This document shows positions 27,416 to 36,309 of a DNA stretch of 64,000 nucleotides, piece by piece (position 1 is the stretch's first letter; every line of letters starts with the position of its first letter). The notes below the pieces were generated by a model that was given only the letters and a program-made list of their open reading frames with translations, was not told the origin of the DNA and did not search any database. The DNA lies in the NCBI GenBank assembly GCA_036703985.1, contig DATNQN010000021.1, positions 1-64,000 on the forward strand. Direction: 5' to 3'. Origin of the DNA: Leptolyngbyaceae cyanobacterium (GTDB taxonomy: Bacteria > Cyanobacteriota > Cyanobacteriia > Cyanobacteriales > Aerosakkonemataceae). The position numbers and the translations under genes are program-made.

Positions 27416-28903
27416 TCAAAACTGGAAGTAAATAAATTCGTCTGAATTACCGCTATTCAATAATATAGCTGCAAGCATTATACCAATTGCGACTTCTTTA
27501 CAAAGAATCCACCAAGCATTTTTAGGCAAGTAGTTATTATCTACTTCACTTTTTTGTAAGTGAGGCAAATGGGGTATGTGATAAATAATAACTGGCAAAG
27601 AAAAAATCATCACTGGGATTATTTTGCTTAGTTGGGGAGTTAGTTCTACATCTTGAAATAAACTGACTAGGAAATCTAATGCTTCTTCAAAACGAGGTAA
27701 CTTGAACAAAAGCCAGCCTAAGGAAACAAATGAGAATACGGCCAGAATTTGCAAGTAATCTAATAAAATGTTTTTCCAAGTAAATTTTGAATTTTCAGTA
27801 AGATTCTTTTCACGGTTATCTAATCCTAAAAATCTTTCTATCGCCAATCCAATCCCGTGAAAAATTCCCCAGACGGCATAACTCCAAGCTGCTCCATGCC
27901 AGAGTCCCCCAAGTGTCATCACGATCATTAAATTAATATAGGTTCTTACTTTTCCTTTCCGATTACCACCCAAGGAAATGTATAAATAATCTCGCAACCA
28001 AGTTGATAAAGAAATATGCCAACGTCTCCAGAATTCAGCTATCGAGCGAGAAATATAAGGAAAATTAAAGTTATCTGGAAGACTATAACCGAGGGAAGCA
28101 CCTAAACCAATAGCTATCAAGGAATAACCCGCAAAATCTGCAAATATTTGCATAGAATAGCCAAATAATAAGCATAAATTTGTGATAGTTCCCAATCCTT
28201 GGTAGTAGGGGTAAGCAATCCAGAAAGTGTAATCTTTTAAATTATCAGCTACTACCATTTTTAAAAAATAGCCAACAACTAATGAATTGAATACTACATA
28301 CCAATTTATATTTTTAAAATATTTGATACTTATTTGTGGATAGAATTGACGTGCTTTTAGTATTGGCCCTGCAATCAAGTGGGGGAAGAAAGCTATAAAG
28401 AAAGAAGTATTAAGGAAGTGTTCTAGCAAATTTGAGCTTACAAAGTTGTTTTGTTCTAAATCTTTGTCTCTCTGGCGCATCACATCTATGACCAAACTAA
28501 TTCCTTCAAATGTATAAAAAGAAATACCGATGGGAAGTGGTAAGTGTAACAGTAAGGCAATGATACCTTCTTCTGGTCGATTATAAGAAAAAGTATCGAT
28601 AAACAAATGGGTAATTAAAGAGCCATATTTAAATAAAGATAAAATTAATAAGTTGATAATTACTCCTATTACTGCCCAAAATAGGCGCTTGTTTTTTTTG
28701 TCATGAGCCACTCGAAAGCTAATAATTACATTCAGGGATATCGAAATTAATAATAAAATCAATAGAGTGGGCGAACTCCAAGCATAAAATATTAAACTAG
28801 CAATAATCAAAATTATTACTTGGAAGTTCCGAACAAAAGGTAAATAGTAAATAAAAAAAGTAATTAGAAAGAAAATTATAAACGTAGCGCTATTAAATAA
28901 CAT
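27416..28903 (-). CDS. MBOAT family O-acyltransferase (AlgI-like)
   Basis: A 495-residue polytopic membrane protein with about ten hydrophobic spans. Two MBOAT hallmarks are clear: AEFWRRWHISLSTWLRDYLYI (about residue 295) and the catalytic His in LGGLWHGAAWSYAVWGIFHG (about 335). AlgI/DltB-type MBOATs pass acyl groups from the cytoplasm across the membrane for O-acetylation of exopolysaccharides or cell-wall polymers. The SGNH-like gene 152 bases downstream is the likely extracellular partner. Confidence 0.93.
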   Translation of the reverse strand: MLFNSATFIIFFLITFFIYYLPFVRNFQVIILIIASLIFYAWSSPTLLILLLISISLNVIISFRVAHDKKNKRLFWAVIGVIINLLILSLFKYGSLITHLFIDTFSYNRPEEGIIALLLHLPLPIGISFYTFEGISLVIDVMRQRDKDLEQNNFVSSNLLEHFLNTSFFIAFFPHLIAGPILKARQFYPQISIKYFKNINWYVVFNSLVVGYFLKMVVADNLKDYTFWIAYPYYQGLGTITNLCLLFGYSMQIFADFAGYSLIAIGLGASLGYSLPDNFNFPYISRSIAEFWRRWHISLSTWLRDYLYISLGGNRKGKVRTYINLMIVMTLGGLWHGAAWSYAVWGIFHGIGLAIERFLGLDNREKNLTENSKFTWKNILLDYLQILAVFSFVSLGWLLFKLPRFEEALDFLVSLFQDVELTPQLSKIIPVMIFSLPVIIYHIPHLPHLQKSEVDNNYLPKNAWWILCKEVAIGIMLAAILLNSGNSDEFIYFQF

Positions 28904-29328
28904 AAATTTTCTTATTTGTTTGTGCTATTACATTTTATGACATTTTTTTTACAAGCAAGAATGCTTTTAATACTTCTTGCACTAGCTACTTTTTTTTACA
29001 AAAATAGTAAAAAACTCTAATTTTTTAGATTAGCCCTTGTTGCCGAAAAAATCAATATTTTAATAAACAACTTAATATTTTCTAATTTAAGTCTAACCTA
29101 GTTCGGTATTCAGGTTAAAAAAGAACAAACCATTTTGAGCGAAAAAGGTGTGCAGTCGGCTTTGTCCTTTATATGATATATCCCAGTCTTCCTACTGAAA
29201 GGTAATTTTAGCTACCGTTTTTAATGTATATCTTGAGAAATATGGCAAGTAAAAAAAATATTTCTTAACATAAAGAAGGCTAAGCGATCGCATCGCTATG
29301 TCCGATCGACCTTAAAAAAACTCAAGCC
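28904..29328. other. AT-rich intergenic region
   Basis: About 425 bases between divergent genes (MBOAT on minus, small protein on plus). Strongly AT-rich with homopolymer T runs. It presumably holds promoters for both sides; none could be assigned reliably. Confidence 0.45.
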
Positions 29329-29550
29329 ATGAATAACCAGCAGGAATCATCGGAACTTTCCACCTTTTTAAACAACCTCAAAAGCGGGATTTGGCTTGTG
29401 GGGATTTCATCGTGGCTGTTTGGCATTACCGATCGCACGATCGCTGCCTTAGCTGACGGTTATTTATCCGCGATCGACATCATGCAGTTATTTACTGCTT
29501 CCTTCTTCTTTATCAGCTGGCTGTTTCTCAAGCCCACATCCAAAATGTAA
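29329..29550 (+). CDS. Small membrane protein of unknown function
   Basis: A 73-residue protein with two hydrophobic segments (about 18-35 and 50-66) separated by a loop containing TDRTIAALADGYLSAIDI. No family is recognised. The start lacks a clear ribosome site, yet the composition (balanced, with two helical membrane spans) looks coding. Confidence 0.5.
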   Translation: MNNQQESSELSTFLNNLKSGIWLVGISSWLFGITDRTIAALADGYLSAIDIMQLFTASFFFISWLFLKPTSKM

Positions 29551-29725
29551 CAAGAACTACCGAGGGTTAAATTTTGTTCCTGGCGATTTATCTACCGTAC
29601 CGGGGCTGCATCTTTTCCTGGCAAAATAATCTATTTAACTTCGTAGAGATGTAATCAGCTATGTCTCTTCCCTTTCCCATAGTAATTAAATGATTAAAAA
29701 TTCCTCTTCAATCAGCTTTAGACAA

Positions 29726-29762
29726 AGCTACAGTTCCGTTGCGGGATTCTATTAGTTGAAAG
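29726..29762 (+). repeat. Degenerate CRISPR-repeat-like sequence 1
   Basis: GTTGCGGGATTCTATTAG followed by TTGAAAG resembles the 3' part of cyanobacterial CRISPR repeats and agrees at 17 of the last 22 positions with the sequence at 29885-29921. The 5' part is degraded. Confidence 0.35.
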
Positions 29763-29884
29763 GATTTATTAATAGTACCGCGAAGCAAATTCTGGAAACA
29801 TTAATAATGTACCAGAAGCCCACACCGACTTAACGGTACAATGTGGGTAGTTCACATCATAAAAAACCGCCACTAAGGTCGATA

Positions 29885-29921
29885 GTTTCAATCCCGTTGT
29901 CGGAATTCAGTTAATTGAAAG
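29885..29921 (+). repeat. Degenerate CRISPR-repeat-like sequence 2
   Basis: A 37-base sequence starting GTTTCAATCCCGTTG and ending GTTAATTGAAAG has the layout of a cyanobacterial CRISPR repeat: GTTTCAATCCC start, small central palindrome and GAAAG end. It occurs once here, 159 bases after the other degenerate copy; no array or cas gene is present. Confidence 0.4.
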
Positions 29922-30131
29922 TTGTAAATGCCTGTTTAACAGCAATTCCCTATCACATCTATCCACAGGGATATTTCAATCAAAATAGGCCAAATTAGAG
30001 CTTAATGTTGAATTAATTATTAAATACCCCCCTATAGGATTGATTTTTTTAGCTAAGAGAGGTTTTATTAAAAGGTTACACCTATACTTACTAAGCTGGG
30101 TGCAAAAAAGAGAAAAGAGTAGTTACTAAAT

Positions 30132-30884
30132 ATGAATATCATCGCGCCCTTTAATATTGGGTTTACCAACTTACTGCACTGGGTAATGCAACCCCAGTTA
30201 GCCTTACACATACCAGACGGCTTCTTAAGCCTACCCGTTATTTTCGTCACCTGGGTGCTTGCCATTGGTTTAATTGCCTTATCCCTCTCTCAAGTGAAAG
30301 CAGAATACCAAGAACGGGCAGTTCCCCTGATGGGAGTTTGCGCTGCCTTTATCTTTGCCGCCCAAATGATCAACTTTCCCATACCGGGCGGTACATCCGG
30401 TCACTTGTTAGGTGGAACCTTAGCGGCAATACTACTTGGCCCTTGGGCTGGGTCATTAGTAATGGCAGTAGTATTCATCGTGCAAGCAGTCTTGTTTCAA
30501 GATGGCGGACTCACAGTACTGGGAGCCAACATCACTAATATGGGATTAATCGGCACATTTGTTGGTTACTACTTATACAAAGTGATTAGATATAGCATCG
30601 GTCGCAATAGTTGGCGGGGAATGTCGATCGCTACTGCCGTTGCTGCTTGGACTAGCGTATTCGTGGCAGCTATTTTAACCGCAATTCAACTTGCGGTGTC
30701 CGGTACTGTCCCCTTGGGAATAGCGATTTCGGCAATGGCTTTTTGGCACGTATTAATTGGCATTGGCGAAGCGCTAATAACAGTCATCGCCGTGAGTTTT
30801 GTTTGGAAAAATCGACCGGATTTGTTATTCGATCCGCCTAGAAAAGCAGTTTCCTCCACATCCGGCCATCTTTCACATCGTTAA
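30132..30884 (+). CDS. cbiM: Cobalt/nickel ECF transporter substrate-binding subunit CbiM
   Basis: The S-component of an energy-coupling-factor importer for Co2+ (for cobalamin) or Ni2+. The 250-residue membrane protein carries the family hallmark HIPDGFLSLPVI and a second metal-ligand region MINFPIPGGTSGHLLGG. In the family the free N-terminus and the next His bind metal, yet here HIPDG is preceded by about 25 residues (MNIIAPF... to LAL), so either cleavage or a different start (ATG at 30186) is implied. First gene of cbiM-PDGLE-cbiQ-cbiO. Confidence 0.93.
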   Translation: MNIIAPFNIGFTNLLHWVMQPQLALHIPDGFLSLPVIFVTWVLAIGLIALSLSQVKAEYQERAVPLMGVCAAFIFAAQMINFPIPGGTSGHLLGGTLAAILLGPWAGSLVMAVVFIVQAVLFQDGGLTVLGANITNMGLIGTFVGYYLYKVIRYSIGRNSWRGMSIATAVAAWTSVFVAAILTAIQLAVSGTVPLGIAISAMAFWHVLIGIGEALITVIAVSFVWKNRPDLLFDPPRKAVSSTSGHLSHR

Positions 30885-30904
30885 TTTAGATAGGAATTAA
30901 CATT

Positions 30905-31276
30905 ATGAGTATGGAACTCGATCGTCAACGCAACCGTGCCTTCGTGATTGCTGGTTTAGGCGTGGCATTGCTAATTGCCATTTTTGTTTCTCCCTTCGCC
31001 AGTTCAGATCCGGATGGACTAGATAGAGTTTCTCAAGATTTGGAATTTGAAGATCGCGCGATCGAAGATGCACCAGCCAAAAAATTACCTTTTTATCATG
31101 TATTTGAAGAATACGCATTGAGAGGAGTCCCCGAAGGAGTAGCCACTCCTTTAGCAGGATTGATCGGCACTTTAGCAACCTTTGGTTTAGCTTGGGGTAT
31201 TGGCAAGGTGGCTATTCGCAATTCTGCTTCATCTTCTAGTGATGATGATGTCTCAACCAATTCCGATCCTTCTTAA
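30905..31276 (+). CDS. PDGLE-domain protein (CbiN-like transporter subunit)
   Basis: A 123-residue protein with two membrane spans (about 14-30 and 80-100) around an extracytoplasmic loop containing SSDPDGLDRVSQDLEFED, which matches the PDGLE motif. Such proteins replace CbiN/NikN in cobalt/nickel ECF systems and are found fused or next to CbiM. It begins 20 bases after cbiM and is the second operon gene. Confidence 0.9.
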   Translation: MSMELDRQRNRAFVIAGLGVALLIAIFVSPFASSDPDGLDRVSQDLEFEDRAIEDAPAKKLPFYHVFEEYALRGVPEGVATPLAGLIGTLATFGLAWGIGKVAIRNSASSSSDDDVSTNSDPS

Positions 31277-31342
31277 CATCAGTCATAGAATATTCGATCG
31301 TAAATAATCTTCAGATATACGATCGACTTTTCTAACAGGTGT

Positions 31343-31367
31343 AATCCCAAATCCCAAATCCCAAATC
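31343..31367 (+). repeat. Heptamer tandem repeat (TCCCAAA)
   Basis: Three and a half copies of TCCCAAA just before cbiQ. Confidence 0.7.
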
Positions 31368-31379
31368 TAAAATCGTTAG

Positions 31380-32153
31380 ATGTTACTGCACGTCAATGCT
31401 TTTCAACTAGATGTCGATAGCAAACACGCAACCATTTGGCATTCCATCGCACCTCGTACCCGCATCTTATGTACCCTTTTACTTGTATTTGCGATCGCCC
31501 TCACGCCAAACGGACGTTGGTGGACTTGGGCAATTTACGGACTAGGAGTATCGACGCTAATCTTACTCAGCCGGGTAACTCTGCCAGTACTGCTAAAACG
31601 AATCGCCGTTGAATTTGCTTTTATTGCCGTGGTGCTGTTAGGTACTTTATTCCGTCGGGGGGGTGAGGTAGTCTTTGCTTGGGGTGCGATCGAAATTACC
31701 AGCGAAGGTTTAATCGTATTGGGTAGCGTCACTACCAAAGCTCTATTATCTCTATTAATGCTAAATTTGCTTACTTTAACAACTTCAATTTCTGCTTTAT
31801 TAAATGGTTTAGTAGCCTTAAAAACTCCTCCTTTATTAGTGGCGATTTTGGCATCTATGTATCGATATATTAACGTACTTGTCGGCGAATTTAATGCGAT
31901 GCGTCGCGCTGCTGCCTCTCGCAATTTAACAGGTAATAGCAGTTGGCATCGTCAGGTGATTGGCAACATGATGGGAGTCTTATTTATTCGCACTTACGAA
32001 AGAGGCGATCGCGTTTATCAAGCTATGCTAGCACGAGGTTATCGAGGTGTACCCCCCGTGCTGGACGTTCCTCCCAGTGGAAAAAAAGACTTCATAGCTT
32101 TAACTTTAACTCTTATTTTAACTTTGCTCGGACAAGCAGTTTACTTATTTTAA
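31380..32153 (+). CDS. cbiQ: Cobalt/nickel ECF transporter transmembrane subunit CbiQ
   Basis: The T-component that couples ATP hydrolysis to the substrate subunit. A 257-residue protein with about five or six hydrophobic spans and the characteristic cytoplasmic motif regions MRRAAASRNL and YERGDRVYQAMLARGYRG, the latter containing the A-R-G coupling-helix signature that contacts the ATPase. It lies between the PDGLE gene and cbiO. Confidence 0.94.
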   Translation: MLLHVNAFQLDVDSKHATIWHSIAPRTRILCTLLLVFAIALTPNGRWWTWAIYGLGVSTLILLSRVTLPVLLKRIAVEFAFIAVVLLGTLFRRGGEVVFAWGAIEITSEGLIVLGSVTTKALLSLLMLNLLTLTTSISALLNGLVALKTPPLLVAILASMYRYINVLVGEFNAMRRAAASRNLTGNSSWHRQVIGNMMGVLFIRTYERGDRVYQAMLARGYRGVPPVLDVPPSGKKDFIALTLTLILTLLGQAVYLF

Positions 32154-32158
32154 AATCT

Positions 32159-32200
32159 AGAAGTCAGAATTCAGAACTCAGAATTCAGAATTCAGAATTA
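32159..32200 (+). repeat. Heptamer tandem repeat (AGAATTC family)
   Basis: Six consecutive 7-mers AGAAGTC, AGAATTC, AGAACTC, AGAATTC, AGAATTC, AGAATTA directly after cbiQ; identical units occur inside pyrR. Confidence 0.8.
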
Positions 32201-32222
32201 CCACCTTGTAACTCCCAATTCC

Positions 32223-32250
32223 TGCTCCCTTGCTCCCCTGCTCCCCTGCC
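32223..32250 (+). repeat. Heptamer tandem repeat (TGCTCCC family)
   Basis: TGCTCCC, TTGCTCC-type units ending about ten bases before the cbiO start. Confidence 0.6.
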
Positions 32251-32259
32251 TCTTCTCCC

Positions 32260-33069
32260 ATGCACCATAACCCGATATTTATTGAAAATCTCAGTTATAC
32301 TTACCCCGATGGTACCCAAGCTCTTAGGGGTATTAACTTATCAATTAGAGCCAACGAACGAGTAGCATTAATTGGGGCTAATGGTTCGGGAAAATCAACT
32401 TTGCAATTGCATCTTAACGGTATTTTGATCCCTCAAGAAGGAGAGATAAAAATAGGAGATTGGGTAGTAAATCCGCAAAATTTACGGGAAATTCGCAACT
32501 TTGTGGGTTTAGTATTTCAAAACCCCGATAATCAATTGTTTATGCCTACGGTTTGGGAAGATGTCGCTTTTGGCCCAATGAATCAGGGTTTGCGAGGTAG
32601 GGAACTGACAAACCGAGTCGTGCAAGCAATGACAGCCGTTAGCATCGATCCGGAGCGTTATAGTAAGCGAAATACGGATAATTTGTCTGGAGGAGAGAAG
32701 AAACGGATCGCGATCGCAGGGGTGTTAGCAATGAACCCCCAAGTGTTGGTTTTTGACGAACCTTCCGCTCAATTAGATCCTCGTTCTCGTCGTCAATTAA
32801 TTCAATTGTTGCAAAGTTTACCTTTAACTCAACTGATTGCTACTCACGATCTGGATATGGCACTGGAACTTTGCGATCGCACGGTTGTTCTCAGTCAGGG
32901 TGAAGTCGTCTTTGATGGTAAAACCGAACAAGTAATGAGCGATCGCGATTTCTTAATTCAACATTCTTTAGAGTTACCCTTAAGTTACAGTCGTCCTTAC
33001 TGCGTACTAAAAGATGCACCGACACCAGTTGTATCAGTACCGCATCATCAGGTAAGTCATCATCATTAA
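32260..33069 (+). CDS. cbiO: Cobalt/nickel ECF transporter ATPase CbiO
   Basis: The ATP-binding A-component. It has Walker A GANGSGKST (about residue 38-46), Q-loop LVFQNPDNQLF, signature NLSGGEKKRIAIAG, Walker B VLVFDEPSAQLD and the switch His in ATHDLD. The ATG at 32260 (MHHNPIFIENLSYTY) was chosen over a TTG at 32230 that lies in repeat DNA. The product ends in a histidine-rich tail (VPHHQVSHHH), which could bind metal; that is inference. Confidence 0.94.
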   Translation: MHHNPIFIENLSYTYPDGTQALRGINLSIRANERVALIGANGSGKSTLQLHLNGILIPQEGEIKIGDWVVNPQNLREIRNFVGLVFQNPDNQLFMPTVWEDVAFGPMNQGLRGRELTNRVVQAMTAVSIDPERYSKRNTDNLSGGEKKRIAIAGVLAMNPQVLVFDEPSAQLDPRSRRQLIQLLQSLPLTQLIATHDLDMALELCDRTVVLSQGEVVFDGKTEQVMSDRDFLIQHSLELPLSYSRPYCVLKDAPTPVVSVPHHQVSHHH

Positions 33070-33331
33070 GGAATTTTTTACCACAGATGTCCACAGATGT
33101 AGGCGATCGCCTTGCCGTAGGCTACACAGATGGTGGATTAGATCGCTCTTATCTTAAATTTATTGATATGTTTTAGCGTTAAAAGCTATTTGCTAATTAT
33201 TTAATCAAGGATACAAAAGCTGATAATATGTCACTTTTGACTGATATAGCTTGCTAAATTGCGATCGGTAGTAGATTTTTTTTAGTAAAAATTTGCAATA
33301 ATATCCTAGTCTAATCGAGATCGAAAATGAG

Positions 33332-34333
33332 ATGGGTAATCACCTCCTGCCAGAAAAAGGAAAACCTTGGAGTCGCCGCCAACTATTGCAACTGGGATTG
33401 GCAGGCGGGATCGGTATGGCTGGTGCTGCTGTAGCATTGCAAACATTAACCGCCAAACGAATTCCTCAAGTGAAAGTGCCGCCCCTACCTGGCGATACAC
33501 CTAGTTTTGGCAATAGCATTAGTCCGATGGCGATGCTGCGGGACTTCGACTACGGCACTGTTAAGCGAGAAAATGGCAGGACGATCCGCGAATTTCGGAT
33601 AACGGCAGAAACTTCTACTTTACAACTGAATAGCGCTGTTACTTTTAATACTTGGAATTGTAACGGGCGAGTGCCTGGGCCAACTTTACGGGCGCAAGAA
33701 GGCGATCGCATTCGAGTTCTCTTTTACAACAAAGGCGGACATTCCCACTCACTGCACTTTCACGGCGTTCACCCCTCCGAAATGGATGGAGTAAAACCGA
33801 TCGCGCATGGTAAAGCTACCATTTATGAATTCGATGCCGAACCTTATGGACTCCATCTTTATCACTGCCACGTCGAACCGGTAACTCGCCATATAGGGAA
33901 AGGACTTTACGGGATGTTCGTCATCGATCCTCCCGGTGGGCGTCCTCCAGCCGATGAGATGGTGCTGATCATGTCCGGCTACGATATCAACGACGACGAT
34001 CGCAACGAACTTTATGCTTTTAATGGGTTGCCGCATTATTATATGCACCACCCCATCCCTATTTATAAAGATCAGCTAATTCGGTTGTACGTCCTCAACA
34101 TGATTGAATTCGAGGCGGCGGCGACATTTCATTTACACGCTAACTTCTTTGATGTTTATCGCACCGGGATGACTCTCACTCCTTCTGAGAAAACCGATGT
34201 AATTACGATGGGAGTAGCCGAACGCCACATTCTGGAATTTGCTTTTCGCTATCCCGGTAAGTATATGTTCCATCCCCATCAAGATGCGATCGCCGAACAC
34301 GGCTGCATGGGTGAATTTGAGGTGATTGGCTAA
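33332..34333 (+). CDS. Multicopper oxidase (two-domain, possible ferroxidase)
   Basis: A periplasmic copper oxidase of 333 residues. The N-terminus has a twin-arginine-like signal (SRRQLLQLGLAGGIGMAGAA). Copper-ligand motifs are SLHFHGVHP (about 145), LHLYHCHVEPVTRH (about 180), FHLHANFFDVY (about 267) and MFHPHQDAIAEHGCMG at the C-terminus, with His, Cys and Met ligands. It has only two cupredoxin domains. Downstream are a lipoprotein, a ferritin-like protein and an FTR1 permease, so it probably oxidises Fe2+ for uptake; ferroxidase activity is inferred from context. Confidence 0.9.
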   Translation: MGNHLLPEKGKPWSRRQLLQLGLAGGIGMAGAAVALQTLTAKRIPQVKVPPLPGDTPSFGNSISPMAMLRDFDYGTVKRENGRTIREFRITAETSTLQLNSAVTFNTWNCNGRVPGPTLRAQEGDRIRVLFYNKGGHSHSLHFHGVHPSEMDGVKPIAHGKATIYEFDAEPYGLHLYHCHVEPVTRHIGKGLYGMFVIDPPGGRPPADEMVLIMSGYDINDDDRNELYAFNGLPHYYMHHPIPIYKDQLIRLYVLNMIEFEAAATFHLHANFFDVYRTGMTLTPSEKTDVITMGVAERHILEFAFRYPGKYMFHPHQDAIAEHGCMGEFEVIG

Positions 34334-34616
34334 TCGAAAGGTTAGGACTTAGAGATCGACTAGATTGATTAAAAATATTTGCAATAAGTCTCAGAGCAAG
34401 AGAACGATCGCCAAAATCCCCAATGCCCGCTCCCCAATGCTCGATGCCTAAATTTTCCCGCAAAGTTGACAAATTTTCTCATTAACTAGAAAATGATGAA
34501 TTACACAAAGCTTCAATAAAATACCATTGCAAAAAATCTTTGCAAAAGCAGGCAATTGGGAAATTTCTCGGAGTGCCTGCCAGTCTTACTTACTAAAAAT
34601 TTTGTGGGTTAACCAG

Positions 34617-35639
34617 ATGTCTACTTTTCGTTCCTTGTCTTTTGCTTTTTCGATCGCCAGTTTAGTTACCCTGACTTCTTGTGGCGGCAACCAAAACAAC
34701 GTACAGAGTACCTCAACCCCAGCTGCTTCGCCCAATGCTGGCACTACAGAAACAGTCAGCCACACCACCGGTCATACTGGAAAGCCGAAAATCAATATTA
34801 ATACGGCTATTTTGTCAGAATTAGATAAACTAGAAGCCAAATTAGGCGTACCAGCCCTATCTAACAAAATACAATCAAATCGACCTTACGGAAAAATCGA
34901 GGAATTAGTATCTAAACAAGTCATCACCCAAGAACAGTTTGACCAAGTTAAAGATATGGTGACAATTGAAGATATTGTCCTCACTGGTGAAGCGAAAGAT
35001 GTTGATTACATGACCAAACTGGGGTTGATGAAGGGACATCTTTTAGTGGCAAGAGAATTGCTCGAACAGCAACAACCAAAACAAGCCGAACCTCACATCG
35101 GACACCCGGTTGAAGAAATTTATGTAGATGTAGAAGACCAATTAAACGAGCGAAATGTTAAAGAATTCAAGACAAATTTAATTAGTTTGCAAGATTTAGT
35201 AAAATCAAAACCGAAAGACGCCAAAATTACTACCGAGTTTGGCAATTCCATGCAGGCGGTAGATGCGGCGATCCAAGGAATACCCCAAACACAAAGAAAT
35301 TCACCTGAATTTGTGCTAAAGGTAATAAACGGATTGCTGGATGCAGCGAAGGCCGAGTACGGGGCTGCGATCGCAAATGGCAAAGTAACGGCAGCCATCG
35401 AGTATCAAGACTCTCGCGGCTTCGTCACCTATGCCAACGACCTTTACAAAGGGATCGCCGACCAAATGGTAAAAGAGTATCCCGATGCTCACAAAGCCAT
35501 TGAAACCAATATGGCTGAGTTAACCAAAGCTTGGCCCTCCGTGATTCCTCCCAGCGCACCAGTGCTAACTCCCGATCGAGTGTCCGAGTTGATTAACGCA
35601 ATTGAGCTAAATACTCAAAAAGTAACGATTAAGAGTTAG
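34617..35639 (+). CDS. Lipoprotein with helix-hairpin-helix-like domain, iron-uptake neighbour
   Basis: A 340-residue protein with a lipoprotein signal: LVTLTSC gives the lipobox Cys at about residue 22. A low-complexity Ser/Thr linker follows, then a ComEA-like segment (ININTAILSELDKLEAKLGV, about 60-115), and a helical C-terminal region with conserved histidines (EPHIGHPVEEIYVDVE). The C-terminal part may be an EfeO-like or ferritin-type helical bundle. ATG at 34617 was chosen because earlier in-frame starts give a non-secretory leader. Function inferred only from neighbours. Confidence 0.8.
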   Translation: MSTFRSLSFAFSIASLVTLTSCGGNQNNVQSTSTPAASPNAGTTETVSHTTGHTGKPKININTAILSELDKLEAKLGVPALSNKIQSNRPYGKIEELVSKQVITQEQFDQVKDMVTIEDIVLTGEAKDVDYMTKLGLMKGHLLVARELLEQQQPKQAEPHIGHPVEEIYVDVEDQLNERNVKEFKTNLISLQDLVKSKPKDAKITTEFGNSMQAVDAAIQGIPQTQRNSPEFVLKVINGLLDAAKAEYGAAIANGKVTAAIEYQDSRGFVTYANDLYKGIADQMVKEYPDAHKAIETNMAELTKAWPSVIPPSAPVLTPDRVSELINAIELNTQKVTIKS

Positions 35640-35696
35640 TAATTTGTGGTTAGTAGTCAGTTAAAACTTATCAATAAAAACTATCTACTAACCAAT

Positions 35697-35724
35697 GCCC
35701 CATTCCCCATTCCCCATTCCCATT
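35697..35724 (+). repeat. Heptamer tandem repeat (CCCCATT)
   Basis: Nearly four copies of CCCCATT ending at the start of the ferritin-like gene. Confidence 0.7.
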
Positions 35725-35725
35725 T

Positions 35726-36163
35726 ATGATGAGAGAACTAGACATAAAAAAAGCGACCGGCCTGCTAAATAGCATTATGGAATTTGAATTGGCAGGTGTG
35801 GTGCGTTATACCCATTATTCCCTAATGGTAACTGGCCCCAACCGAATTCCCATTGTAGAATTCTTCAAATTACAGGCAACTGAGTCCTTAACTCATGCTC
35901 AACAAGTAGGAGAAATTCTCACCGGTTTAGAAGGTCATCCCACTTTGCGGATCGCTCCTATGGAAGAGACTTATAAGCATACCGTGCGGGATATTTTAGA
36001 AGAAAGCCTAGCCCATGAAAGAAAAGCTTTAGAGCTTTATAAATCTTTGCTAGATACAGTTGAGGATGCCAGCGTTTATCTAGAAGAATTTGCCCGCACC
36101 ATGATTGGGCAAGAAGAAATGCACAACATAGAAATCAAAAAAATGTTGCGAGATTTCAGTTAA
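35726..36163 (+). CDS. Ferritin-like / bacterioferritin-family protein
   Basis: A 145-residue four-helix diiron protein. The ligands are visible in order: Glu in IMEFELAGVVRYTHY (about 20), E-x-x-H in QATESLTHAQQVGE (about 53-56), Glu in ILEESLAHERKALE (about 90) and E-x-x-H in MIGQEEMHNIEIKK (about 131-134). This pattern fits the ferroxidase centre of bacterioferritin/Dps-like proteins. No haem-binding Met was identified. Placed between the lipoprotein and FTR1 genes, it may store imported iron. Confidence 0.88.
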   Translation: MMRELDIKKATGLLNSIMEFELAGVVRYTHYSLMVTGPNRIPIVEFFKLQATESLTHAQQVGEILTGLEGHPTLRIAPMEETYKHTVRDILEESLAHERKALELYKSLLDTVEDASVYLEEFARTMIGQEEMHNIEIKKMLRDFS

Positions 36164-36230
36164 TTGTCATTAGTCATTAGTCATTTGTGTTTGGTGATTT
36201 ACTATTTTTATTCTCATCAAAAACACTAAC

Positions 36231-36299
36231 GAATAACAAATGACCAATGACTAATGACCAATAACAAATGACCAATAACAAATGACCAATAACAAATGA
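36231..36299 (+). repeat. Heptamer tandem repeat (ACCAATA/ACAAATG family)
   Basis: About ten 7-base units (ATGACCA, ATGACTA, ATAACAA and similar) fill the gap up to the FTR1 gene; the longest such array in the window. Confidence 0.8.
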
Positions 36300-36309
36300 A
36301 AAATTAATT

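Larger units (their letters stand above)
29551..30131. other. Intergenic region upstream of cbiM
   Basis: About 580 bases. It holds two degenerate CRISPR-repeat-like sequences (29726 and 29885), a hairpin CCCACA/TGTGGG (29819-29847), and an inverted repeat TTCCCTAT/AGGGATA (about 29946-29975). The conserved boxes of a cobalamin riboswitch were looked for and not found. Confidence 0.5.

Noticed and set aside
29551-30131. Cobalamin or NiCo riboswitch before cbiM
   Set aside because: A GCCACT is present, but the other conserved boxes and pairing of a cobalamin riboswitch are not visible; no support for NiCo either.
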